Source: JAFGGT01 sp036733165
Lineage (GTDB): Archaea; Methanobacteriota_B; Thermococci; Methanofastidiosales; NM3
NCBI GenBank assembly: GCA_036733165.1
Contig: DAINBB010000020.1
Location: forward strand, 1 to 30,475
Direction of reading: 5' to 3'
DNA: 30,475 bases
Shown piece after piece: positions 15,694 through 22,339 of this stretch. The position numbers and the translations under genes were made by a program. The notes under the pieces were generated by a model. The model did no database searches and was not told the origin of the DNA. It saw only the letters and a program-made list of their open reading frames with translations. The number at the start of each line of letters is the position of its first letter. The first letter of the stretch is position 1.

Positions 15694-15964
15694 GCTTGAT
15701 CACTACTTCGAAGTGGCCAAGAGGGCGCTGGACGAAGTGGAGGTCATCATTCCCAAGGGAAGTCACCTGGAGCTCGTTGCATTCGACTATTTGGACATGG
15801 CGAAGAGGTACTACAGCGATGCGGACTATTACAGGAAACGGGAAGACTACGTCACGGCATTTGCGAGCCTGAACTATCTGCACGGATTTCTCGACGCCGG
15901 AGCGCGGTTGGGGGTGTTCAAGGTAGAATCTACAGAACTTTTCGCCTTCGACAACAGAGGATGA
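15662..15964 (+). CDS. DUF357 family archaeal protein
   Basis: A 100-residue helical protein of the archaeal DUF357 family. The recognisable part is LELVAFDYLDMAKRYYSDADYYRKREDYVTAFASLNYLHGFLDAG, split over two helices, resembling HEPN-like or TPR-like helical bundles. Its role is not known. It starts inside the dphB 3' end, at ATG 15662 or the adjacent ATG at 15665, with GGTGAGAG just upstream, so it is translationally coupled to dphB. Its stop overlaps the next start as ATGA. Such tight packing suggests co-expression and perhaps a link with translation or nucleotide metabolism, but no function should be assumed. Confidence 0.85.
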   Translation: MMREDRITDDKLDHYFEVAKRALDEVEVIIPKGSHLELVAFDYLDMAKRYYSDADYYRKREDYVTAFASLNYLHGFLDAGARLGVFKVESTELFAFDNRG

Positions 15965-16317
15965 GTGATAACATGGACTATCAAGTGATACTTGAAGTTC
16001 CGGTCGTTCTTAAGAATGTGAGATCTCAGGATGACGCGGCGAACATAGCGATATCCCAAGTGGGAAAGAAACTGAAGAGATCGAATCTGGAATATGTCAA
16101 GATAGAGATAGGGGCATCACAGTGCCCCAATTGCCAAGGCCTTTTCAACAGCGCCTTCGTAGTGAGCAAAATGGCCCTTGTGGGCGTATACCTCACAATG
16201 AAGGTCTTCAATGCGGAGAACAGCAAGCATGCCGAGAACATTGCAAAGTCTGCCATTGGAAGGGCGCTCAAGGATGTGCCCCTCAAGACCTTCGAGGTGA
16301 CAGGCCTGAAAGGATAG
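15961..16317 (+). CDS. DUF555 (UPF0212) family archaeal protein
   Basis: A 118-residue conserved archaeal protein. It shows the family pattern YQVILEVPVVLKNVRS, a central GASQCPNCQ with a C-x2-C pair (possible half of a metal site or a disulfide), and MALVGVYLTMKVFNAENSKHA. No membrane segment or signal is present. ATG at 15961 overlaps the DUF357 stop. ATG at 15973 (MDYQVIL) with GAGTGAT just upstream is an equally good start and would shorten the protein by four residues. It lies between DUF357 and pyrD in a compact operon. The function of the family is unknown. Confidence 0.87.
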   Translation: MSDNMDYQVILEVPVVLKNVRSQDDAANIAISQVGKKLKRSNLEYVKIEIGASQCPNCQGLFNSAFVVSKMALVGVYLTMKVFNAENSKHAENIAKSAIGRALKDVPLKTFEVTGLKG

Positions 16318-16322
16318 GGATA

Positions 16323-17216
16323 ATGATGAAGATCGCAGGAATGGAGATGAAGAACCCTCTGATGGTGTGCTCAGGCGTGCTGGGCATATCCTCGTCAATT
16401 TTCAATAGACTGGAGGATGCAGGCATCGGGGCGGTGGTCTCCAAGTCCATATCCCTTGAACCCAATGATGGTTATGAGAATCCCACGATGGTCAGCCTAC
16501 CCTACGGCGCAATGAACGCCATGGGGCTTCCGAATCCGGGTGTCGAAGGCTTCCTGAAGGAGATAAAGGGGCTCAAACTGGGCATTCCCCTGATCATCTC
16601 CATATATGGCAAGGACGCGGGCGAGTTCGCAAAGGTAGCGTCCAAGCTGGACGGGAGATGCGACGCCTTGGAGCTCAATCTGTCCTGCCCGCACGCAGGG
16701 GGGCTGCTCTCGATAGGACAGGACCCGGATCTTGTGGAAGATGTCGTGAGACGGGTAAAGGACAGCTGTGGCCTTCCCGTGATCGCCAAGCTTACGCCCA
16801 ATGTGGCAGACATAAGGCCTATAGGGGTTGCCGCAGAGAATGGAGGTGCAGACGCCCTCACGGCCATCAACACCGTGCGCGGCCTTGCCCTAAACATAAG
16901 GCAGGAATACCCCATACTCTCGAATGTCTACGGCGGCCTCTCGGGGCCATGTATCAAGCCTATAGGTCTGAGGTGCGTATGGGACCTCAAGGGCGCTGTC
17001 GGCATCCCTATAATAGGTGTGGGCGGGATATCCTCCTGGGAGGACGTTGTCGAATACATGTATGCCGGAGCATCGGCAGTGCAGATAGGCACCGTGCTAG
17101 GCGGGGAAGGTATAGATGCCATATCGAGGATCGGAGACGATCTGGAGCGATTCTCCAAGGACAGCGATATAATCTACGAGGACATGGTCGGAAGGGTCAG
17201 GGCAAGATTTGATTGA
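16323..17216 (+). CDS. pyrD: Dihydroorotate dehydrogenase, class 1B type
   Basis: A 297-residue FMN barrel enzyme that oxidises dihydroorotate to orotate in pyrimidine synthesis. The N-terminus KIAGMEMKNPLMVCSGVLG, VSKSISLEPNDGYENP, and NAMGLPNPG are class-1 signatures. The catalytic Cys122 lies in LELNLSCPH, INTVRGLALN contacts substrate, and VGGISSWEDVVEYMYAGA with VQIGT binds the FMN phosphate. The open frame runs back to 16122 inside DUF555, but the real start is one of the tandem ATGs at 16323/16326, 5 or 8 nt after the DUF555 stop, with AGGGA upstream. Class 1B enzymes work with an iron-sulfur partner (PyrK), which is not in this window. The 3' end overlaps convergent pyrF by 20 nt. Confidence 0.94.
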   Translation: MMKIAGMEMKNPLMVCSGVLGISSSIFNRLEDAGIGAVVSKSISLEPNDGYENPTMVSLPYGAMNAMGLPNPGVEGFLKEIKGLKLGIPLIISIYGKDAGEFAKVASKLDGRCDALELNLSCPHAGGLLSIGQDPDLVEDVVRRVKDSCGLPVIAKLTPNVADIRPIGVAAENGGADALTAINTVRGLALNIRQEYPILSNVYGGLSGPCIKPIGLRCVWDLKGAVGIPIIGVGGISSWEDVVEYMYAGASAVQIGTVLGGEGIDAISRIGDDLERFSKDSDIIYEDMVGRVRARFD

Positions 17217-17973
17217 TTCTGTCTTTGTAGTCTCTAGCCCTGGCAACAGGGTCTTTTGAAAATATTATGTCTCGTGACACGTTGACAATGCTTCTTCTTC
17301 CAAATATGTCAAGTATCGCCAAGCTGCCTTCCTGGGCCCCTATGCCGGGCACCAGCACCAGGGAATTCCTCAACGTTCCCGCAAGTATGTCAAGGTCCTT
17401 GCTCGGCACCGTGGCTCCGACGACCGCGCCAGTGATCCCTTCCTGCTCTATGACCTTCGCGATGAGTTCGTAGGCGATACTGTTCCCGACCATGGACTTC
17501 ATGAAGGTCTTCGCCTCGGGATTGGACATGAGACACAGGAGAAAGAGTCCAAGGTCCTTTTTCTTGCAGGATGCCCATAGCTCTGTCATGTTTCCAGGGA
17601 AAGGTGACCCGGTTATCGCATCAAAACCAGACCTCTTTATCCAGTAGCAACTCGCGTCGTTGGTGGAGCCTATGTCAGAGAGCTTGATGTCCAATAGAGA
17701 GAGACAGTCCTGGTCATGTATGGCCTTGTTCAGGGTCTTGAATCCTTCGAGTCCCAATGGAAGGATATACTGCAGATTAGGTTTGAAACAGGCGGCATGC
17801 TCGCCGGTACGCTCTATGATGTCCAAGGAGAATTCCAATATGTCAGTCGGAGGGTCCTTGTTGGGAGATACCACCATCTTGTCCCTCATGTCGCCATAGG
17901 CAGGGTCGATGCCTATGCAGAGGTTGGATGACTTCGTCTCCCTTATCCTATTGAAAGAGTCGGTGAACTGCAT
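17197..17973 (-). CDS. pyrF: Orotidine 5'-phosphate decarboxylase, group 2 type
   Basis: A 258-residue enzyme converting OMP to UMP, the last step of UMP synthesis. LCIGIDPAYGDMR, HAACFKPNLQYI and the catalytic DIKLSDIGST (Asp95, Lys97, Asp100) are characteristic of the longer PyrF group, as is VPGIGAQEG, which holds the phosphate. GNSIAYELIAKVIEQEG also fits that group. Most well-known archaeal PyrF proteins are the shorter type, so this longer form is of mild interest. ATG at 17973 has a TATATAAT box centred 28 nt upstream, inside the 37-nt gap after hypF, so it has its own leaderless promoter. It converges on pyrD with a 20-nt overlap of coding ends. Confidence 0.92.
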   Translation of the reverse strand: MQFTDSFNRIRETKSSNLCIGIDPAYGDMRDKMVVSPNKDPPTDILEFSLDIIERTGEHAACFKPNLQYILPLGLEGFKTLNKAIHDQDCLSLLDIKLSDIGSTNDASCYWIKRSGFDAITGSPFPGNMTELWASCKKKDLGLFLLCLMSNPEAKTFMKSMVGNSIAYELIAKVIEQEGITGAVVGATVPSKDLDILAGTLRNSLVLVPGIGAQEGSLAILDIFGRRSIVNVSRDIIFSKDPVARARDYKDRINQILP

Positions 17974-17997
17974 TGGTCCTTTTGTAGGGCTTTTTCG

Positions 17998-18005
17998 TAT
18001 ATAAT
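17998..18005 (-). promoter_or_regulatory. TATA box for pyrF
   Basis: TATATAAT (palindromic in core) lies in the short hypF-pyrF gap, centred 28 nt before the pyrF ATG with no Shine-Dalgarno in between. It fits a leaderless start and separates pyrF from the hypF operon. Confidence 0.55.
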
Positions 18006-18010
18006 GGTTT

Positions 18011-20221
18011 TTATAGGTTGATGCATGACTGCCCGTAGCTTATGCCGCCATCACCGGGTGGCACCTTCCTGTGCTCCAGAAATCTCATTCCCATTCCTTC
18101 GATCCCCCTGCGCAGGGCGTTTGAGAGTATCTGATTGATGGCGACCCCTCCGGAGAAACCTACGGGCGCGTGGATGTCACGATGTTCAGAGACAAGGTCG
18201 ATGAATGCCCTGGCTATGGCCATGTGGGCGCTCATTGCTATGTCGGCCTTGCATTTGCTGTCCATAAGGCCGTATAGGCGGGTGATGAACTCCGAGGTCT
18301 TGGCAACGCCGTCCTCTATCTCAATCCTTAATCCAAGGTCATCCCCCCCTAGGGCGAGCGACTCCAGCTTCATCGGAAATTCCCCCTCGTAGGTGCGTTT
18401 TGTGGCGAGTTCCATCATTGCGGTGACGACATCGAGAAGTCGGCCGGTGGAGCATGACAGTGGCGATGCCTTAAGGGAATGCCTGCGTATCGAGAGCATC
18501 TCGTCCATACCACCCTTGAAGTGTGCCTCGTATCTTCCCAGCTCATCCTCCCCGAGCAGCGGGAGAAGTATCCTCAAGGGGCGTTTGGCGGACAGGTCTC
18601 CGCCCGGCATCCTAAGATACTCGAGATGCCCCATCCTCCTGTTGTGGGATGGGTCCCTGTCTGAGTACAGCAGCTCGCCCCCCCATATGTTCCCATCATC
18701 ACCATATCCCGTGCCGTCTGCGGCTATGCATATGACATCATCCACTCCGTGTTCCGCCGCTATCGCATAGGAGTGGGAAAAGTGATGCTGCACCTCGATA
18801 AGGTCGATGCCCATCTCCTGGGACCATTCCCGCGCGATGAGCCTTGTATTGTACTGGGGATGCTTGTCGCAAAGGATGTACTCCACATCTGGATAATCGA
18901 TGTTGGATATCTTCATAAGGAACTTCAGGGCGTCCAGGGCATACTCCATCACGTCCCAATTGGAGGTGTCGCCGATATGCTGGGAGAGCACGCACCTCTC
19001 GGACTTGGAGACGGCCACGACGTTGTTCATCTCCGCCCCGAACGCCAGCATGGTCCTCTCATTCGGGCATTCAAGCGGAAGCGGGACAAATCCCCTCGAC
19101 CTTCTGATGAACTTGTTGTCGCGTATGACCGAATCGTCACATCTGTTGACTATCTCCAGGTTATTTGTCAAGAAGTGATCAATCGAGGGAAGCAGTTTTG
19201 TGGCGTCTGGAAGATTGGTGATCATCGGATTTCCGGGGTAGTTGGCCGACGTCATGACAAGGAACGGTGTGCGCAGTTTTGAAAACATTATGTGATGAAG
19301 GGGTGCATAAGGCAACATCACCCCTATCGTGGCCAGTCCCGGGGCCACTTCATCAGGGAGGGAACCGTCCTCCCTTTTTTTGAGAACAACGATAGGCGAG
19401 GAAGGTGATTCGAGAAGGGACTTCTCCTCATCGCTCATGTGCAGATGCTTCGATATGGTCTCGGCATCCCTGGCCATGACGGCGAATGGTTGCTGTGGCC
19501 TGTCCAATCTATCCCTCATGTCCTCAACGGCATTGGCATCCATGGCGTTGCATGCCAGATGGAATCCGCCGTAACCCTTTATGGCCAATGGCACCCCCCC
19601 ATCAAGAAGCTCGCATGCCTTGGCGATCGGGTCTGGCTCGGCTGTTATCCCATCCCTCCCTGAAAGGAAGTATACAGGTCCATTTCTGGGGCACGCTATC
19701 GGTTCCGCGTGGTATCTCCTGTCGGAAGGGTCCCTGTACTCCCTCTCGCAATCCCCGCACATGTCGAAGACGTGCATGCTGGTCTTTATCCTGTCGTATG
19801 GTACGGATGTGACTATAGTGAATCTGGGTCCGCAATCCGTGCAGTTGATGAAAGGATAATTGTATCTCCTATCCTTGGGGTCAAAAAGCTCGCCCAAGCA
19901 ATTCCGGCACAAGGCTATGTCCGGAGGAATGCCGGAAAGCAACTTGAAGTCCGTCTCCTCAGACGTGAGTATCCTGAATCCCTCATGGGCGCCGATGTCC
20001 AGCGCTTCCTCCTCGATCCTGTCTATAAAGGCATTGTTTGGCAGCTTTTCGAACAAGAGTCCCTTGAATCTTTTCAGGGAAGCATCATCTCCCGCGATGC
20101 CTATCTCAACGTAACCACCCTTGTTCCTCACAAATCCCCTGACATTCGATTCCTTCGCGATCCTCCATACAAAGGGCCTGAATCCAACGCCCTGGACTAT
20201 GCCATATACCTTGAGTAGCAA
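18011..20221 (-). CDS. hypF: Carbamoyltransferase HypF (hydrogenase maturation)
   Basis: A 736-residue multidomain protein that uses carbamoyl phosphate and ATP to make the thiocarbamate precursor of the cyanide ligands of NiFe hydrogenases. Domains: acylphosphatase-like (1-90, VQGVGFRPFVWR); double zinc-finger region (105-180); YrdC-like (about 195-375, KGYGGFHLACNA); and Kae1/HypF-like C-terminal half with VQHHFSHSYAIAAEHG, ADGTGYGDDGNIWGGE and GFSGGVAINQIL. The first finger is complete: C105, C108, C127, C130. The second has C155, C158 and C177, but the fourth ligand is Asn180 in ACPRNGP, where CPxCGP is usual. The TTG start begins at the conserved LLKVYGIVQGVG and follows GGGGGT. It lies 15 nt after the SerK-like gene in the same operon. 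No other hyp genes are in the window. Confidence 0.93.
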   Translation of the reverse strand: MLLKVYGIVQGVGFRPFVWRIAKESNVRGFVRNKGGYVEIGIAGDDASLKRFKGLLFEKLPNNAFIDRIEEEALDIGAHEGFRILTSEETDFKLLSGIPPDIALCRNCLGELFDPKDRRYNYPFINCTDCGPRFTIVTSVPYDRIKTSMHVFDMCGDCEREYRDPSDRRYHAEPIACPRNGPVYFLSGRDGITAEPDPIAKACELLDGGVPLAIKGYGGFHLACNAMDANAVEDMRDRLDRPQQPFAVMARDAETISKHLHMSDEEKSLLESPSSPIVVLKKREDGSLPDEVAPGLATIGVMLPYAPLHHIMFSKLRTPFLVMTSANYPGNPMITNLPDATKLLPSIDHFLTNNLEIVNRCDDSVIRDNKFIRRSRGFVPLPLECPNERTMLAFGAEMNNVVAVSKSERCVLSQHIGDTSNWDVMEYALDALKFLMKISNIDYPDVEYILCDKHPQYNTRLIAREWSQEMGIDLIEVQHHFSHSYAIAAEHGVDDVICIAADGTGYGDDGNIWGGELLYSDRDPSHNRRMGHLEYLRMPGGDLSAKRPLRILLPLLGEDELGRYEAHFKGGMDEMLSIRRHSLKASPLSCSTGRLLDVVTAMMELATKRTYEGEFPMKLESLALGGDDLGLRIEIEDGVAKTSEFITRLYGLMDSKCKADIAMSAHMAIARAFIDLVSEHRDIHAPVGFSGGVAINQILSNALRRGIEGMGMRFLEHRKVPPGDGGISYGQSCINL

Positions 20222-20236
20222 CGAAAGACCCCCTGT

Positions 20237-20932
20237 TCAGAAAAGATGATTTATTTTGATCCTTATGTCCTGATATCTGAAGGGCAGATAATGCCTGGTG
20301 GTCTTTGGAGGGAACATCTCCCCGCTCATGGCCCTCTCTATTACCTCTTTCTTGGTGCGCGACCTTCGATAGAGCAGGACGCCATTCTCGCCATCAAGCT
20401 TTTTCAGGAAGTCAAGGGTATCGACATACTCCATGCTGAAGTTCTCCTCCAACTTGTCCAGAAGGTCATCTCCACCGATGACGATCTTCGACATCCCATC
20501 CTTGTCAGGCAGTATGCAAAAGAGCGCCTCGGCTGCATCCACCTTTGACATCGCCTCGTCCTTTTCCATGTCAACGACCTTGGCGTGCTCTTTCAGGAAG
20601 GCCACTACCTTATTAGGGTCGCCGAGGATTATCGGGTACCATGTGTAGAGCTTTATGTCGTCGCTGTCATAGTCCAGAAGTATGGCAGGCACCTTCTTCG
20701 CTCCGAGCCGCCTCAGTCCTTCGACCCTGTGATGCCCGTCAAGGACCACCAGGGAGTTCCTGTCCACCAGTATGGGTCTGTAGAAGATGCCCTTGGCCTT
20801 AAGGCTCTTGATGAATTCCTGCAACTCCTCCTCTATGACCTCTTCGTGGCACTTGACATCCTCCAAGGGGATTATGTCGACCTTCATTATCTGCAATGGT
20901 TTCTTTACCTTGGACCATCTTTCCACGCCCAT
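20237..20932 (-). CDS. ParB-like protein, candidate ADP-dependent serine kinase (SerK/SbnI type)
   Basis: A 231-residue protein of the ParB/Srx superfamily. The nucleotide-handling region has CHEE (28-31) and LDGHHRVEGLRRLG, the DGHHR motif at 65-69. The C-terminus contains TKKEVIERAMSGEMFPPKTTRH, split here as a helix plus PPKTTRH, which resembles the serine-binding end of SerK and SbnI free-serine kinases rather than chromosome-partition ParB, which needs a helix-turn-helix that I do not see. SerK makes O-phosphoserine from serine with ADP in Thermococcus. A partition or DNA-nuclease role is less likely. ATG at 20932 is used, with ATG at 20887 an internal alternative. It heads an operon with hypF, behind an 11-bp inverted repeat. 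Confidence 0.7.
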   Translation of the reverse strand: MGVERWSKVKKPLQIMKVDIIPLEDVKCHEEVIEEELQEFIKSLKAKGIFYRPILVDRNSLVVLDGHHRVEGLRRLGAKKVPAILLDYDSDDIKLYTWYPIILGDPNKVVAFLKEHAKVVDMEKDEAMSKVDAAEALFCILPDKDGMSKIVIGGDDLLDKLEENFSMEYVDTLDFLKKLDGENGVLLYRRSRTKKEVIERAMSGEMFPPKTTRHYLPFRYQDIRIKINHLF

Positions 20933-20938
20933 TTTTTC

Positions 20939-20980
20939 AACACCTGCCTAAGCAATCTATTAAGGCAGGTGTTATAAAAA
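20939..20980 (-). promoter_or_regulatory. Palindromic operator-like site and TATA box of the serK-like/hypF operon
   Basis: AACACCTGCCT (20939-20949) and AGGCAGGTGTT (20963-20973) are perfect 11-bp inverted repeats with a 13-nt centre. The TATA box TTTTTATAA (minus strand, 20972-20980) touches the upstream arm, so initiation is expected inside the palindrome. The downstream arm contains AGGTG, which could serve as the Shine-Dalgarno, 8 nt from the ATG. Because the upstream arm is probably not transcribed, a DNA operator is more likely than an RNA hairpin. Confidence 0.6.
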
Positions 20981-21162
20981 GATGTTGACAATCGACATGT
21001 ATTAACATATTTTATTTAAATAACGATAAGATGGACACAGGGATGTGCATCTCGCGCCCTCTACAATATTCCGCATTGCGGGAGAGCATTGCCCGTCGGC
21101 ATACAAAGAAGGCATCGAGACCAGCAAAAAACTTAAGAACTAACATAGGTCATTACACTTGG
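20981..21162. other. Unassigned spacer upstream of the tRNA
   Basis: About 180 bases with an AT-rich left part and a GC-richer block (about 21030-21120) that contains GCATTGC twice and the short palindrome CCGCATTGCGG. An open frame from ATG 21031 runs into the tRNA and is not credible as a gene. AAAAACTTAAG at 21127-21137 may be the tRNA promoter. I see no known RNA family, but a small structured RNA cannot be excluded. Confidence 0.4.
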
Positions 21163-21275
21163 GCCGAGGTGGCAGAGCCAGGTCAAACGCGTCAGACTCG
21201 AGATCTTTAATGTAACTGACGGGAAATCTGATTGTGCCCCGCACAGCTAGGGTTCAAATCCCTACCTCGGCGCCA
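21163..21275 (+). tRNA. tRNA-Ser(CGA) with intron
   Basis: The acceptor stem GCCGAGG pairs with CCTCGGC, followed by discriminator G (21272) and an encoded CCA (21273-21275). T arm TAGGG-TTCAAAT-CCCTA is perfect. The long variable arm TGTGC-CCC-GCACA marks a class II tRNA. Removing 21203-21225 restores the anticodon stem TCAGA/TCTGA around loop CTCGAGA, with anticodon CGA at 21199-21201. G73 fits archaeal tRNA-Ser and argues against tRNA-Leu, as does the anticodon, which reads the serine codon UCG. The D stem has only two clear Watson-Crick pairs, common in class II tRNAs. It stands alone between the serK-like operon and an ABC exporter operon. Confidence 0.9.
21203..21225 (+). other. 23-nt archaeal tRNA intron with bulge-helix-bulge splice sites
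   Basis: The insert sits at the canonical position 37/38. Loop bases CTCG (32-35) pair with CGGG near the intron's 3' end (21220-21223) to give the 4-bp central helix. The flanking 3-nt bulges are AGA (5' site, cut after G37) and AAA (3' site, cut before A38). The outer intron helix is weak, so this is a relaxed bulge-helix-bulge. Confidence 0.85.
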
Positions 21276-21293
21276 TTTCCTATTCTCAAAAAA

Positions 21294-21301
21294 CTTATAT
21301 T
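21294..21301 (+). promoter_or_regulatory. TATA box for the three-gene ABC exporter operon
   Basis: CTTATATT is centred about 25 nt before the GTG at 21323, the distance for a leaderless GTG start. A second in-frame GTG at 21341 has a Shine-Dalgarno, AGAGGAG (21329-21335), so the true start is open. Confidence 0.5.
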
Positions 21302-21322
21302 CGATACTGTCAACTTATCTTC

Positions 21323-22339
21323 GTGAAAAGAGGAGAAGACGTGGCCATAGAGACCAAGGACCTTACCAAGACGTTCTATAGGAGAAACGGCCTGATAGAC
21401 AGGATGAAGCACAGGGAGAGAATAGAGGTCAAGGCCGTGGACGGCGTTGATCTCGAGATAAGGGAAAAAGAGCTTTTCGGCCTTCTTGGACCAAACGGTG
21501 CAGGCAAGACCAGTTTCATAAAGCTTCTCTCGACCCTGCTGCTGCCTGACAGGGGAACGGCATCTGTGAATGGGTGGGACATCGAGAAGAACTCATTCGA
21601 GGTAAGGATGAGCATAGGCCTCACCCTCTCGAGCGAGCGGCAGCTCTACTGGAAGCTCACGGCCCGGGAAAATCTTGAGTATTTTGCATCCCTCTATCTC
21701 GTGAGGCCTGACGAGATAAAGCAACGGGTCGATGATATTCTTGAGATGCTGGACATCACCGCCCAAGGCGACATGCTCATAGAGAACTTCTCCTCGGGCA
21801 ACAGGCAGAAGGTGGCTCTCTCCAGGGCACTTCTCAACGATCCCCCCATCCTGTTCCTCGACGAACCCACGATAGGTCTGGACCCCTCGTTCTCAAAGAA
21901 CTTCAGGAAGCTCATAAAGAAAAGGATAAACGAGAAAGAGAAAAAGACCATACTCCTCACCACCCATTACATGGAGGAGGCAGACCTGTTATGTGACAGG
22001 ATAGCATTCATCAACGAGGGCAGGATCGTCGCCCTCGACACGCCTGAGAACCTAAAGAAGTCCATCGATGAGAAGGAGATCATGACCTTTAGATTATCGA
22101 GGGCATCGAAAGACATGATCAAGGAAATGAAAGGGCTTGAGCCGATACATGACATGGAAGAGCTGGATCAGGACGATTCGGTCGTCATGAAGATATTTAC
22201 AGATTCCGCAAGTGCATGCATCCAGGATGTGTTCGATATCCTCACAAGGCACGGGTCCCAGGTAATATCATATGTTGCCTCGAAACCCACATTGGAGGAT
22301 GTCTTCATTAAGATAACGGGCTGTGGGTTAGATGGATAG
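21323..22339 (+). CDS. ABC-2 exporter ATP-binding protein (drug-resistance type)
   Basis: A 338-residue ATPase with Walker A LGPNGAGKTSF (about 55-65), degenerate signature FSSGNRQKVALSRAL, Walker B ILFLDEPTIGLD and H-loop LTTHYMEEADLL. The insertion of basic residues between KTFYRR and KAVDGV before the core, and the C-terminal 90-residue domain, fit the DrrA/daunorubicin-exporter-like group. GTG at 21323 lies at the leaderless distance from a TATA box. GTG at 21341, six residues in, has a good Shine-Dalgarno. It is the first gene of an operon with two permeases, each overlapping the previous gene. Substrate unknown. Confidence 0.9.
   Translation: MKRGEDVAIETKDLTKTFYRRNGLIDRMKHRERIEVKAVDGVDLEIREKELFGLLGPNGAGKTSFIKLLSTLLLPDRGTASVNGWDIEKNSFEVRMSIGLTLSSERQLYWKLTARENLEYFASLYLVRPDEIKQRVDDILEMLDITAQGDMLIENFSSGNRQKVALSRALLNDPPILFLDEPTIGLDPSFSKNFRKLIKKRINEKEKKTILLTTHYMEEADLLCDRIAFINEGRIVALDTPENLKKSIDEKEIMTFRLSRASKDMIKEMKGLEPIHDMEELDQDDSVVMKIFTDSASACIQDVFDILTRHGSQVISYVASKPTLEDVFIKITGCGLDG

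Noticed and set aside
16122..16322. N-terminal extension of PyrD inside the DUF555 gene
   Set aside because: The extra 67 residues are the DUF555 sequence read in another frame; family similarity starts at the ATGs at 16323/16326.
21031..21210. Small open frame upstream of and into the tRNA
   Set aside because: It runs through the tRNA acceptor and D arms to a stop in the intron, with no ribosome binding site.
21163..21275. tRNA-Leu(GAG) reading of the same gene
   Set aside because: GAG would place C rather than U at position 33, and the discriminator is G rather than the A expected for archaeal tRNA-Leu.
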